Positions 53,001 through 60,893 of a stretch of 64,000 bases of DNA are shown piece after piece; position 1 is the first letter of the stretch, and each line of letters starts with the position of its first letter. The DNA is from Ectothiorhodospiraceae bacterium. GTDB lineage: Bacteria; Pseudomonadota; Gammaproteobacteria; HK1. A model generated the notes under the pieces. The model was given only the letters and a program-made list of their open reading frames with translations. It was not told the origin of the DNA and did not search any database. The stretch spans positions 26,278 to 90,277 of the forward strand of contig JACKNM010000019.1 in NCBI GenBank assembly GCA_024234875.1. Direction: 5' to 3'. A program made the translations under genes and the position numbers.

Positions 53001-53771
53001 CGTCGCCGCGGCGACGACTTTCTTCGCCGACAGCCAGTCGTCGAAGGTCCCCGTGTCGACCAGCGACAGCTCCCCGGTGTCGGTCGTGACGTCGGATTCC
53101 GATCCCGAGCGCGATGCGGGACCCGCCGATTCGAGGGCGTCGATACCGGCGAGGACGCCGGCGGCGAAGCCGTCGGCGACCGACTGCCTGAGGCCCTGGA
53201 GCTCCTTCAACGCGTCGTTGGCCTCGACGAAGTCGTAGTTCGAGCTTGCCTCGCGGGCCGCCTTGACGAGCTCGTCGGCGGCGGTCTCGCCGATGTCGCC
53301 ACCGGCGTCGTCCACGAACTGCTTGGTGAGCTGCCGCAGGCGCCTGGAGACGGTGGCGCGCGCCGGCGCGTTGAGCTCGGAGCCGGCGACCGGGCCATCG
53401 CTCTGCAACACGGCCGCGGCGGCGCGCGTCAACGCATCGAGCGCGTCGGGGCCCGGGTCGACGAAGGCGATTCCGACGCCGTCGCCGAACACACGGGCGA
53501 CCTTCCCGCCGACCTGGAGGACTGCTCCGCCGGCGGCGCCGGTCTGGAAGATGATGGTGACCGCGTCCCCGCGACCCACCTGGCGCGCGCCCATCACGAG
53601 ATGGTCGCCGTCGGCCCCGTCGACCGCCGCGAAGATGCCACCGGGGCAGAAATCGAGGATTCGCCCGGCCCGGTTCTCCCCGCGGATCCACAGGCTCGCG
53701 GCGACGTCGAGCGCGCGCCGGGCGTGGGCCCTTCGGTCCGATGGCGAGCGAGTCTGGTTCAGCGGTTGCAC
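50058..53771 (-). CDS. PilZ-DUF1631-GGDEF-EAL composite regulatory protein
   Basis: A 1237-residue multidomain protein. Residues about 8-115 resemble a PilZ c-di-GMP-binding domain (DRRAHARRALDVAASLWI, CPGGIFA). Residues about 150-780 are DUF1631, with NPIGVAGLGFAFHDAL, VFGRLGAFLAHVLELLEEAGI, a Pro-rich linker and ILGDPLVGRGVKARLRQLAVPLLRVAV. Then a GGDEF domain with a changed signature, GDDDF, so cyclase activity is doubtful. The C-terminal EAL domain reads EIL at the first motif but keeps FEVTETAAI and the SLDDFGAGHASYSYLK loop. GTG 53771 is preferred: the frame is open to 53879, but that part uses rare AGG/AGA/TCA codons. Likely a c-di-GMP receptor or phosphodiesterase. Confidence 0.85.
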   Translation of the reverse strand: MQPLNQTRSPSDRRAHARRALDVAASLWIRGENRAGRILDFCPGGIFAAVDGADGDHLVMGARQVGRGDAVTIIFQTGAAGGAVLQVGGKVARVFGDGVGIAFVDPGPDALDALTRAAAAVLQSDGPVAGSELNAPARATVSRRLRQLTKQFVDDAGGDIGETAADELVKAAREASSNYDFVEANDALKELQGLRQSVADGFAAGVLAGIDALESAGPASRSGSESDVTTDTGELSLVDTGTFDDWLSAKKVVAAATPRFADTQAILDLRLSVLAGQRIAADDNPIGVAGLGFAFHDALQNLGAGRRVRAALLDAFATVVFGRLGAFLAHVLELLEEAGIDVTPDKPRITRQRRAEAPPPRSEAATPEPEPEPAPESDTPPAGAVPPHPHPPATAYRGQPPGAVGHPPPAPGAPMPQTPPMAPPRAAGWAPASSAPASPSWAEPGAAPPPGSFRQAPPGPPTAAPPRAWAGAGYYPPSYTSSDQVPLGDALGTASWLHGLRRHVASGVAEPMGGLHQRLTFGSDAAAIARVLERLQHDPRLSDLADSGPLQLRERLEQALGDEPEPVAEDEASAVGVVADLFESILGDPLVGRGVKARLRQLAVPLLRVAVREDAFLQDQAHPARQVVNRLGRIQLPAERAPGYEGATLRDDVDPLVERIVREHERDHGVFANVLPRLDELLDRQRDAYRERVESLARARDEQATLMRRLRGGAAPTATRDAPPELKRWLDRAGHVHRGDLLAVKGPDGSQRALSVAWVDTDGANFLLADAQGNRAATFSRQELAMGLRRGDVTKIDAPELPLVDRGMYKLLEGMHEALADEANRDGLTGLANRTALERRLGHLLEHAGDAAERPVVCVLDIDGFGAINARCGQRAGDSLLRKMARVVERHAGSRGMTARLGDDDFAVLLEGTTAEGAREFAERLRFAISDSRCVYRGEEIPLSASIAVAVAAAEETDARHLLGLAETSVAEAARLGGNRVVEASAPEPRTETAGLLALLRGERLALRAQRVEPLTTGDGGRPHFEILLGVRDDSGIEPVPPGLIQAAERDGTMREVDRWVVSTALRWMAANRRKVAQAGGYSVNLSGLSLSDEDLLAFVMGLLEETRVPPGKVIFEVTETAAIDGLSHAVTFIRTLREYGCRFSLDDFGAGHASYSYLKTLPVDYLKIDGLFVREIHANPADRAMVQSMHDIARVLGKQTIAEFAESEAIIEVLRGIGIDYVQGYAGARPVAIDAA

Positions 53772-54244
53772 GTCCTGGTCTTCGCTGTGTCTTCCGCGCC
53801 GGGCGGTCGGCAGGCATTCCAACAAGCGCTTCCCGCGCTGCGTCGTCGCTTCGCCCCGTGGGGGTGACCTGACCCGCATGGGGCGGCGGGATGGTGCGGG
53901 TGCCCACGCGACGACCGCCAGCCTCCCCGTCCCAGGGCCAGGCGGATCGATCCGGAGAAAGTATCGGCCGTCCGGCCCACCCCTGAAAGCCCGAATCTAA
54001 GCATTCTTACAATCGTCGCGCCGCGACCCCGATCAGGTCGGGGCCTCGAGGTCGGCGGGCAATTGCTCGCCCAAGTCCACTCCAGCCATCGGCGGGGTCA
54101 GGGTTTACGTTCCCGAACCGTACCTCAGGGTACACTTTCGTTCCTCGCGCCGCGCTCAGTTTTCCCCCGCGGTGGCCGATACGGTCGGAGGCCCACGGTG
54201 GGTCCGAGCTCGACGCGAAGGGGGGGACGGAGCTGGACGGCGGG
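53772..54244. other. 473-bp intergenic region between divergent signalling genes
   Basis: No gene is seen. It contains an AT-rich island around 53985-54016 (CTGAAA at 53983, TACAAT at 54008-54013) and a short inverted repeat GTACC-TCAG-GGTAC (54120-54133) overlapping TACACT. Both are promoter-like on the plus strand, but neither has a good -35 at proper spacing. Since the flanking genes are divergent, promoters for both should lie here. Confidence 0.5.
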
Positions 54245-55534
54245 ATGGCGAGAATCCCCGACAAGATCGGGAAGTACACGGTCCTCGAGGTGGCTGGTCG
54301 CGGGGCCATGGGGACCGTTTTCCTCGCGCACGACCCGTTCGTGGACCGTCAGGTGGCGGTCAAGGTCTGTCAGCTCGCGGCCGACGACGACGACTTCGCG
54401 CTGCAACGCAAGATGTTCTTCAACGAGGCGCAGGCTGCCGGCGCGCTGGATCATCCGAACATCCTGAGGGTCTACGACGCCGGCGAGGCCGACGGCCAGC
54501 CCTTCATCGCGATGGAGTACGTGCGCGGCGGGCATACCCTGCGGCCACATTGCGCCCCCGACGCCCTGCTGCCGATCCCCGAGGTGGTGCGCTACGTGCG
54601 CCAGTGCGCGATGGCCCTCGACTACGCGCACCGCCGCGGCGTCACCCATCGCGACATCAAGCCCGCCAACATCATGGTGACCGAGGACGGGCAGGCGAAG
54701 ATCGTCGACTTCGGCATCGCCCTGCGCGCGAGCGCCGACCGCACCCAGCTCCTGACCACCTTCGGCTCACCGCTGTACATGTCCCCCGAGCAGGCGGCGG
54801 AGGAGTCGCTGACCCATCACACCGACCTCTACTCGCTGGGGGTCACCCTGTTCGAGCTGCTCGTCGGGCGCCCGCCGTTCATCGCGCAGGGGCTCGCGCA
54901 GCTCGTCCACAAGATCGCTTCCGAGGATCCACCGGCGCCGAGCTCGCTGCGCCCCGAGCTCCCGCCGTCGCTCGATGCGGTGGTGCTGCGGGCGATGGCC
55001 AAGGAGCCGGCCGACCGTTTCCAGTCGGGGGCCGAGATGGCCGAGGCTCTGGCCGGGGCCCTCGAGCCGGCGGCGGACGGGACCGAGGGCGACGCCGAGC
55101 CCGACGAGGCGGCCCGGCTCGCGCTCGCGCGCGACCTCGCCTTCTTCGCCGGCTTCTCGGAGCAGGAGATGGAGGAGGTGGTGTCGATCGCGCTGTGGGC
55201 GCGCTACGCCCCACGGGAGATCATCCTGCGCGAGGGCGAGGACGAGCCGGCGCTGCTGGTGCTGGTGAGTGGTGAGGTCGAGCTGTCGGTGCAGGGATCG
55301 GCGGTGGCGCGCGCCGGGGCTGGCGAATGCCTCGGCGAGGAGGCCTACCTGGTCTCTGGCGAGCGAGTGACCTCGGTGACCACCCGCGGCCCGGTCACTG
55401 CGCTACATTTCGACCTGCCGCTCCAGGAGTGGGCGTCGTTGCCGGTCCAGACCCAGTTTCGCAAGTCGCTACAGCAGTCGCTGGTGCGCCGCTTCGCCGG
55501 CGCGATGCGGTCGCTCGCCAAGACCCCGACGTGA
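54245..55534 (+). CDS. Ser/Thr protein kinase with C-terminal cyclic nucleotide-binding domain
   Basis: A 429-residue fusion. Residues about 9-270 form a complete Hanks-type kinase: GRGAMGTVFLA glycine loop, VAVKV lysine, HRDIKPANI with catalytic D137, VDFGIAL and the GSPLYMSPEQ activation end. Residues about 295-410 form a cyclic nucleotide-binding domain: LAFFAGFSEQEMEEV, REIILREGEDEPALLVLVSGEVELSV and GECLGEEAYLVSGERVTS, the last resembling a phosphate-binding cassette with an Arg. No membrane helix or PASTA domain is present, so it is cytosolic. The cyclase gene starts 47 bp after its stop on the same strand, suggesting cyclic-nucleotide control of the kinase. ATG 54245 is used. Confidence 0.9.
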   Translation: MARIPDKIGKYTVLEVAGRGAMGTVFLAHDPFVDRQVAVKVCQLAADDDDFALQRKMFFNEAQAAGALDHPNILRVYDAGEADGQPFIAMEYVRGGHTLRPHCAPDALLPIPEVVRYVRQCAMALDYAHRRGVTHRDIKPANIMVTEDGQAKIVDFGIALRASADRTQLLTTFGSPLYMSPEQAAEESLTHHTDLYSLGVTLFELLVGRPPFIAQGLAQLVHKIASEDPPAPSSLRPELPPSLDAVVLRAMAKEPADRFQSGAEMAEALAGALEPAADGTEGDAEPDEAARLALARDLAFFAGFSEQEMEEVVSIALWARYAPREIILREGEDEPALLVLVSGEVELSVQGSAVARAGAGECLGEEAYLVSGERVTSVTTRGPVTALHFDLPLQEWASLPVQTQFRKSLQQSLVRRFAGAMRSLAKTPT

Positions 55535-55581
55535 GGAGGTGACGCCAAGCGGATGCCCCCATCCGTGACGCTCAAGGAAGT

Positions 55582-57132
55582 GTGGCGACACTCACGCGTA
55601 CCATCCTCTTCACCGATCTGGCCAATTACACCGATCGGGTCTCGCGCTCGGACCGCGAGCAGCTCCACCGTCTGCTGAAGGCGCACGAGGGGCTCGTGCG
55701 TCCGCTGGTCGAGAGCCGCGGCGGCACCGTGGTCAAGAACATCGGCGACTCCTTTCTCTGCGTGTTCCCGTCGGCGACCGACGCGCTGCGCGCCACCCTC
55801 GACATCCTCGACGCCAGCGCGCGGGTGGACTCGTTCGCGCTGCGCGTGGCGGTGGCGACCGGCGACGTCGAGGAGATCGACGGCGACGTCTTCGGTGATG
55901 CCGTCAATCTGGCGGCGCGCATCCTGCACAAGGCGCCGGCCGGTGAGGGCTGGTTCAGCGCCGGCACCCGGGTGTGCATGAACGACGCCGAGATCCCCTG
56001 GGAGAGCGTCGGCCGCTTCGCGCTGAAGGGCATCACCGGGGAGCAGAAGTGCTACCGGGTGGTGCCGCCGGACCGCTGCTGGTTGCCGCCGCCGGTGGTG
56101 CAGGCGGCTCGTCGCGGCGCCCTGGTCCGCATCGAGGGGAGCTCCACGGCATTGCCGTCGATGCCGCCCGATCCGGTGGTGCTGCTGGAAGGGCTGCTAC
56201 CCGGCTCGCGCGAGCTGCGCCAGACCCTTGCCCGGCTGCCGGTGCTCGACCCCAGCGCCATCTACCTGAACGCCTATCGGATCGCGACCGTCGACCGCCA
56301 GGGTTGGAGTCAGGGTGGGCACGGATTGGTGGTGTCGACGGTCCAGGCGCTCGACGCGGCGGTGAAGGCGGAGACCGCCGACGCCGGCCTCGCGACCGGT
56401 GACGTCTCCGGAATCGACTTCTCCGAGACGATGTCGATCACGCGGATCAAGCGCCGCACGCCGGGCCAGGAGGTCGTGCTCTGCGGCATCGCCTTGCCGG
56501 CGGTGCCGTTCTCCGAGGTGGTCGCCGGCTACACCTACGATCTGATCGCCGACGGGAGCTGGGTCGCGCATTCCGACTCCGCGTTGCTGCGGGTCGAGGT
56601 CTCGCCGCGCGGGGTGATGCTGCGCGCTCTGTCGCCAGGGGTCGCGGTCGGGGGCAAGCTGCTCGGCTCCGGCGAGCCGGTGCCGCTGTCGGAATGGAGC
56701 CGGATCGCCACCGCGGCGGGCGAGGTCACCTTCGTGCCGCTGAGCGGGGGCTACCGTGGTCTGCTGGCCGGTCAGGCCACCAACCGCATCGGCCTGACCG
56801 CGGGCCAGAAGATCGAGCTGGGGCGCAGCCCCGAGCCCCCTGGCCTCGCCTTCCCCACCCGACCCGGCGGCAAGAACATCCGCTGGTGCGTGGGCGAGCG
56901 GGCGAGCCAGGCGCGCGCCAACGGGTTCACGCTCGACCGCGTGCTGGCCGGCCGTCGGCAGTTGGCGTTGACCCTCGGCGAGCGGGGCGTCGAGGCTCAG
57001 CCACTGCACACCGAGTGTCCGACCTACCTGGTCCGCGACGGCCGACTCGGCCGGGTCACCGGGCGCACGGTGGTCAAACCTGGCGACTACCTCGTCTCCG
57101 GGACCGCGCTGGCGATGGTGCGTAACACCTGA
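55582..57132 (+). CDS. class III adenylate/guanylate cyclase with large C-terminal region
   Basis: A 516-residue protein. Residues 1-165 are a class III cyclase domain with key residues in place: ILFTDLANYT and NIGDSFLCVFPSATDAL with metal Asp residues, VVKNIGD with the purine-selecting Lys, and VFGDAVNLAARIL with the transition-state Asn and Arg. It has no membrane anchor. Residues about 190-360 form an unrecognised beta-rich part (LNAYRIATVDRQGW, EVVAGYTYDLIADGSWVAH). The last 130 residues, from IELGRSPEPP to VKPGDYLVSGTALAM, may be a diverged FHA-like domain, unproven. GTG 55582 follows AAGGAAG. It is probably co-transcribed with the kinase-CNB gene upstream. Confidence 0.87.
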   Translation: MATLTRTILFTDLANYTDRVSRSDREQLHRLLKAHEGLVRPLVESRGGTVVKNIGDSFLCVFPSATDALRATLDILDASARVDSFALRVAVATGDVEEIDGDVFGDAVNLAARILHKAPAGEGWFSAGTRVCMNDAEIPWESVGRFALKGITGEQKCYRVVPPDRCWLPPPVVQAARRGALVRIEGSSTALPSMPPDPVVLLEGLLPGSRELRQTLARLPVLDPSAIYLNAYRIATVDRQGWSQGGHGLVVSTVQALDAAVKAETADAGLATGDVSGIDFSETMSITRIKRRTPGQEVVLCGIALPAVPFSEVVAGYTYDLIADGSWVAHSDSALLRVEVSPRGVMLRALSPGVAVGGKLLGSGEPVPLSEWSRIATAAGEVTFVPLSGGYRGLLAGQATNRIGLTAGQKIELGRSPEPPGLAFPTRPGGKNIRWCVGERASQARANGFTLDRVLAGRRQLALTLGERGVEAQPLHTECPTYLVRDGRLGRVTGRTVVKPGDYLVSGTALAMVRNT

Positions 57133-57228
57133 GCCGGCGCTCGCCGCTGCGCGAGCTGGTAGAGTCTGCGCCCGGCGCGAGCGCGGGCATTCGCAGCGGT
57201 CGCCTTCCCCCAACCGAGAGGTCGAGCG

Positions 57229-57303
57229 GTGAGCGAGTCCGAGCCCACTGGGCGGTGGAGCGTGGCGGCGCGCATTCCGCCGGTCATGGAGCGCCGGCGA
57301 TGA
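57229..57303 (+). CDS. possible 24-residue leader ORF coupled to the TerC gene
   Basis: GTG 57229 has GAGAGGT six bases upstream and opens 24 codons (MSESEPTGRWSVAARIPPV and MERRR-type end). The TGA (57301-57303) overlaps the ATG of the next gene as ATGA. This layout is typical of translational coupling or a leader peptide. No homologue is recognised, and the open frame is short enough to arise by chance. Confidence 0.35.
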   Translation: MSESEPTGRWSVAARIPPVMERRR

Positions 57304-58040
57304 GCGGGGCCGGCTGGCTTCCCGACCACTTCTGGATCCCGCTGCTTCAGATCATCGGCATCGACATCATCCTGAGCGGCGACAACGCGGTGGTGATCGC
57401 GCTCGCCTGCCGGCGACTGCCGCCGGCCCAGCGACGTGTGGGGATCTTGCTGGGCGCCGGCGTCGCGGTGGCGCTTCGAATCGTCTTCGCGACCATCGTC
57501 GTCTACCTGCTCGCGGTGCCCTATCTGAAGATCGTCGGTGGGCTGCTGCTGCTGTGGATTGCGGTCAAGCTGTTGCTTCCGGAGGAGGAGCACGCCGAGG
57601 GCGACGTCCACGCCCACGCCGACCTGTGGCGCGCGGTCCGTACGGTGGCGCTCGCCGACGCGGTCATGAGTCTCGACAACGTCATCGGCATCGCCGCCGC
57701 CGCGCGAGGCAGCACTCTGCTGCTCACCATCGGCCTGCTGATCAGCATCCCCCTCATCATCTGGGGCAGCACCCTGGTGCTGCGCATGCTCGACCGCCTG
57801 CCGTTCCTCGCGGTGCTCGGTGCCGGCCTGCTCGGATGGATCTCGGGGGATCTGTTGGTGACCGATCCGGTGACGGAGTCCTGGCTGCAGGCGCACCTCC
57901 CGGCGCTGCATACTCTCGCCCCGTACATCGGTGCCGTGCTGGTGGTGGTCGGGGGACTGGTCTCGGCTCGGATCATGGAGCGGCGGCGGCTCGCGGCCAC
58001 GGGCCCGGCGGCGTCGCCCAAGGAGGACGACGATGCGTAA
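57300..58040 (+). CDS. TerC family integral membrane protein
   Basis: A 246-residue TerC-family protein with about seven membrane helices. The first metal-site motif is IIGIDIILSGDNAVVIALACRRLP; the second is ALADAVMSLDNVIGIAAAARGS. Asp and Asn in these lie within helices, and TerC relatives export metals such as manganese. A His/Glu-rich cytoplasmic loop (EEEHAEGDVHAHAD) between helices could bind metal. ATG 57300 is chosen with GGAG upstream and begins just before helix 1. The stop overlaps the start of uspA by eight bases. Tellurite resistance should not be assumed. Confidence 0.88.
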   Translation: MSGAGWLPDHFWIPLLQIIGIDIILSGDNAVVIALACRRLPPAQRRVGILLGAGVAVALRIVFATIVVYLLAVPYLKIVGGLLLLWIAVKLLLPEEEHAEGDVHAHADLWRAVRTVALADAVMSLDNVIGIAAAARGSTLLLTIGLLISIPLIIWGSTLVLRMLDRLPFLAVLGAGLLGWISGDLLVTDPVTESWLQAHLPALHTLAPYIGAVLVVVGGLVSARIMERRRLAATGPAASPKEDDDA

Positions 58041-58455
58041 GCTGCTTCTCGCGGTGGACGGCTCCGACAGCGCGCTGCACGCCGCGGCTCACGTCGCCGA
58101 CCTGGCGGCGCTCCAGCCGGGGCTCACCGTGCACGTGGTCAACGTGCAGGTTCCGTTGCGCGGTGACGTGGCGATGTTCGTGCCCGGTGACGACATCGAG
58201 GCCTGGCATCAGGAGCAGGGTGGGCGCGAGCTCGCTCGGGTCGTCGCGTTGCTCACGGAGCGCGCGGTGAGCCACACCAAGACCGTGATGGTGGGCCCGG
58301 TGGCCGAGACCATCGCCCGCGCGGTGCGCGAGGAAGGCGCCGACGCGGTGGTGATGGGTAGCCGCGGGCTCGGCGCGCTCGCCGGCATCGTGCTCGGCTC
58401 GGTCGCGACCAAGGTCATCCACCTCGTCGACGTGCCGGTCACGCTCGTGAAGTAG
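58033..58455 (+). CDS. universal stress protein UspA family
   Basis: A 140-residue single-domain Usp. It begins KLLLAVDGSDSALHAAAHVADLA, has VVNVQVP after the second strand, and ends in GADAVVMGSRGLGALAGIVLGSVATKVIHLVDVPVTLVK. The GxxGxxxxxxxxxGS ATP-binding pattern is present, so it is of the ATP-binding type. The ATG 58033 overlaps the TerC stop, with AGGAGG upstream, so the two are translationally coupled. Usp proteins act in stress survival; the partner here is likely the TerC transporter. Confidence 0.93.
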   Translation: MRKLLLAVDGSDSALHAAAHVADLAALQPGLTVHVVNVQVPLRGDVAMFVPGDDIEAWHQEQGGRELARVVALLTERAVSHTKTVMVGPVAETIARAVREEGADAVVMGSRGLGALAGIVLGSVATKVIHLVDVPVTLVK

Positions 58456-58486
58456 GGACGCGGCCCCACGTCGCCTCAGCTCGCCT

Positions 58487-58610
58487 CACGTAGCCCGGAT
58501 GCAGCGAAGCGAAATCCGGGATCACGCTCACCGCGGCCTCACGTCGCCCCACGTAGCCCGGATGCAGCGAAGCGCAATCCGGGATCACGCCCACCGCGGC
58601 CGCGATCGCC
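58487..58610. repeat. two tandem copies of a REP-type element
   Basis: CACGTAGCCCGGATGCAGCGAAGCG(a/c)AATCCGGGATCACGC occurs twice, starting at 58487 and 58550, with a 63-bp period and a shared CACCGCGGC tail. CCCGGAT and ATCCGGG are inverted. The unit resembles the widely dispersed proteobacterial TAGCCCGGATG-AGCG-AATCCGGG repeats. It lies between uspA and the convergent enolase-superfamily gene. Confidence 0.85.
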
Positions 58611-58617
58611 TCGGCAC

Positions 58618-59796
58618 TCAGAACCTGAGCAGCGCCGTTCGGTGGCTGGCGATGAAGTCCCAGTCGTACTCGACCCCGAGGCCGGGGCCGTCGGGGACCG
58701 GCACGCAGCCGTCGGCGCCCACCGCGTCCGGCTGGTCGGAGTAGCCGCAGGCGTAGACCGGTGGCACCGAGTTCGCCATCCCCGGGCCGACCAGCGCCAT
58801 CTCGTAGAAATGGGTGTTGCGCACCGTCGCCACCACCGCGCGGTGCGCCGGGCCGCAGGCGTGCATCTGCACGTCGAGGCCGAGCGCCTCGCACAGATGC
58901 GCGATCTTCATCGCCCCGGTGATCCCCATGTCGTACTCGGGGTCGGCGTGGATCATGTCGCAGCCGCCGGCGAGCAGGAAGCCGGCCTTCTGCTCCAGCC
59001 CGCGTACGTGCTCGCTCACCAGGATCGGTGTGGCGAGCTTCTCGCGCAGGCGCTGGTGGCCGAAGGCGGAGACGCCGGAATCGCGGTAAGGGTCCTCGTA
59101 CCAGAAGTAGCCGGCCTCGTCGCAGGCGCGACCGACGTAGAGCGCGTCGGCAAAGGTGCGGAGCTGGCAGGCGGGGTCGAGCATCAGGTGCATCGCATCG
59201 CCGACGCGGGCGCGAACGCCCAGCACGTTGGCGGCCTCGCGGCGCGCGTCGCCCTCGTGCCAGCCGTGGATCTTGAAGCCGACGAAGCCGTGCTCGCGGC
59301 AGGCCTCGGCGTAGTCGGCGAAGGCGGCCGGGGTGTCGAGCCCGCCGGGCTCGCTCTGACCGTGGTAGGTGCTGGCGTAGGTCGGCAGGCGAGTGCGGAA
59401 GGCGCCGAGCATGCGGGCGACCGAGACCCCGTACTTGCGCCCGGCCAGGTCCCACAGCGCGATGTCGAGCACGCCGTGGCCCATGTGGTCGTAGGCGCGG
59501 ACCTCGCGCTTCAGGTCGTCGTAGATCAACTCGCGCTGCTCGGGGTCGCGGCCGATGAGGTTCGGCGCCAGCATCTGCACCTGGCCGAGGGTCGAGGGGG
59601 TGCCCACCCAGTGCGTGACGTAGGCGCCCTCGGCACCGTCGTCGCAGTGGATGCGCACCGCGAAGCGCTGGGTGCGTAGCCGCCCACCCGGGCGGTGCAC
59701 GAGGTTGCCGACCCCGGCCGCGGCGTGGGCGCCGAGCGCCAGATCCGGCACCTCGAACTCGAACACCTGGACCTCGACCCGCTCGATCACGCTCAT
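58618..59796 (-). CDS. enolase-superfamily enzyme (mandelate racemase-type), second family member
   Basis: A 392-residue enolase-superfamily enzyme distinct from the one at 48.8 kb. The capping domain is longer and includes VIERVEVQVFEFEVPDL. In the barrel, GFKIHGWHEGD has the K-x-H acid/base pair. Metal Asp and Glu candidates are in LMLDPACQL, WYEDPYRD and VSEHVRGLEQ. A HADPEYDMGITGAM loop and the MHACGPAH His region follow. Such enzymes dehydrate or racemise acid sugars. It lies directly downstream of an isomerase-like gene on the same strand (34 bp gap), which fits sugar-acid catabolism. ATG 59796 is used. Confidence 0.87.
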   Translation of the reverse strand: MSVIERVEVQVFEFEVPDLALGAHAAAGVGNLVHRPGGRLRTQRFAVRIHCDDGAEGAYVTHWVGTPSTLGQVQMLAPNLIGRDPEQRELIYDDLKREVRAYDHMGHGVLDIALWDLAGRKYGVSVARMLGAFRTRLPTYASTYHGQSEPGGLDTPAAFADYAEACREHGFVGFKIHGWHEGDARREAANVLGVRARVGDAMHLMLDPACQLRTFADALYVGRACDEAGYFWYEDPYRDSGVSAFGHQRLREKLATPILVSEHVRGLEQKAGFLLAGGCDMIHADPEYDMGITGAMKIAHLCEALGLDVQMHACGPAHRAVVATVRNTHFYEMALVGPGMANSVPPVYACGYSDQPDAVGADGCVPVPDGPGLGVEYDWDFIASHRTALLRF

Positions 59797-59830
59797 CGTC
59801 GTTCTCTCTCCTCGATGGTCGGGCGCGCCG

Positions 59831-60817
59831 CTACGGGGCCGTCACCGGCGCGCCGGCGATGTCCTGTGGTCGGTAGTCTGGAGCCGCCCGGGGCATCACC
59901 GCGCGCATCAGGGCGACCGAGCGCTCGACCCCCTCCTCGCGCCCGATCAACTCGTCCTCGTGCTCGATCGACAGCCACCCGTCGTAGCCGACCATCCGCA
60001 GCCGATAGCAGAACTCGCGCCACCAGCGCTCGTCGTGCCCGTAGCCGAGCGTCGCGTACCGCCAGGCGCGGTCGCCGATGCCCTCGACGCCACCGGGGTC
60101 GAGCACCCCACTCACCGCCCGTCGTCGCTCACTGACGAACGTGTCCTTGAGGTGCACGTGGCGCAGCGCCGGCCCGAGCTCGTGGATCACCGCCAGCGGG
60201 TCCGCCCCCATCCAGAACAGGTGACTCGGATCCAGGTTGGCGCACACCACCGGGCCGATGGCCGCCCGCAGACGGAGCAGCGTCGGCGCGCCGTGGACGA
60301 GCTGGTGGCCGTGCATCTCCACGCACAGCTCGTCGACACCGTGGGCGGCCGAATGGTCGGCGAGCGTCGCCCAGTATGGGAGGAGCACCGCCTCCCACTG
60401 CCAGCGCAGGATCTCCCCGCACTCGGGCGGCCAGGCGGTGACGACCCAGTTCGGCGTCGCGTCGTCGGGGCTCCCGCCCGGCAGCCCCGACATCAGGCAG
60501 ACCCGCCGCACCCCGAGCAGGCCGGCGAGGCGTACCGTGTCCTCGACCACCGCGCGCTGGCGGGCACCGTCGCGCGGATGGAGCTGGTTGCCGTTCGCGT
60601 TGAGCGCCACCAGCTCGAGGCCACGCGCGGCGATGTCGGCCGCGAGGCGCTCGCGCGCGCCGGCGTCGGCGAGGAGCCGCGCGAGGTCGACGTGCGGCGC
60701 GGCCGACCAGTTGCCGGTGTTGACCTCCAGGCCCTCGATACCGAGGGCTGCCGCGGCGTCGAGCACCGCGGTGAGAGGGAGGTTGGAGAGCGAGTCGGTC
60801 ACCAGGCTCAGACGCAT
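59831..60817 (-). CDS. sugar phosphate isomerase/epimerase family TIM barrel
   Basis: A 328-residue xylose-isomerase-like TIM barrel (AP endonuclease 2 family). Divalent-metal ligands are distributed as expected: LCVEMHGHQLVHG (Glu and His), VCANLDPSHLFWMG (Asp and His), RHVHLKDTFV (His and Asp) and WLSIEHEDEL (Glu). The family includes hydroxypyruvate isomerases, tagatose epimerases and inositol pathway enzymes; the substrate cannot be chosen. ATG 60817 is used. It forms an apparent operon with the downstream enolase-superfamily gene. Confidence 0.88.
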   Translation of the reverse strand: MRLSLVTDSLSNLPLTAVLDAAAALGIEGLEVNTGNWSAAPHVDLARLLADAGARERLAADIAARGLELVALNANGNQLHPRDGARQRAVVEDTVRLAGLLGVRRVCLMSGLPGGSPDDATPNWVVTAWPPECGEILRWQWEAVLLPYWATLADHSAAHGVDELCVEMHGHQLVHGAPTLLRLRAAIGPVVCANLDPSHLFWMGADPLAVIHELGPALRHVHLKDTFVSERRRAVSGVLDPGGVEGIGDRAWRYATLGYGHDERWWREFCYRLRMVGYDGWLSIEHEDELIGREEGVERSVALMRAVMPRAAPDYRPQDIAGAPVTAP

Positions 60818-60893
60818 CGAGCGGACCTCCGCGAACGGCTCGGCGAAGCGTAGCGCGGTGGCCGGGTGCGGGGACAGCGCTGCCGGTCGGCCG

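Noticed and set aside
53772..53879. N-terminal extension of the PilZ-DUF1631 gene to ATG 53879
   Set aside because: The 36 codons are Arg-rich and include AGG, AGA, TCA and CCA, unlike the rest of the gene; the PilZ-like domain starts right after GTG 53771.
57300..58040. Tellurite resistance gene
   Set aside because: TerC-family similarity alone does not show tellurite resistance; no terZABDE genes are near.
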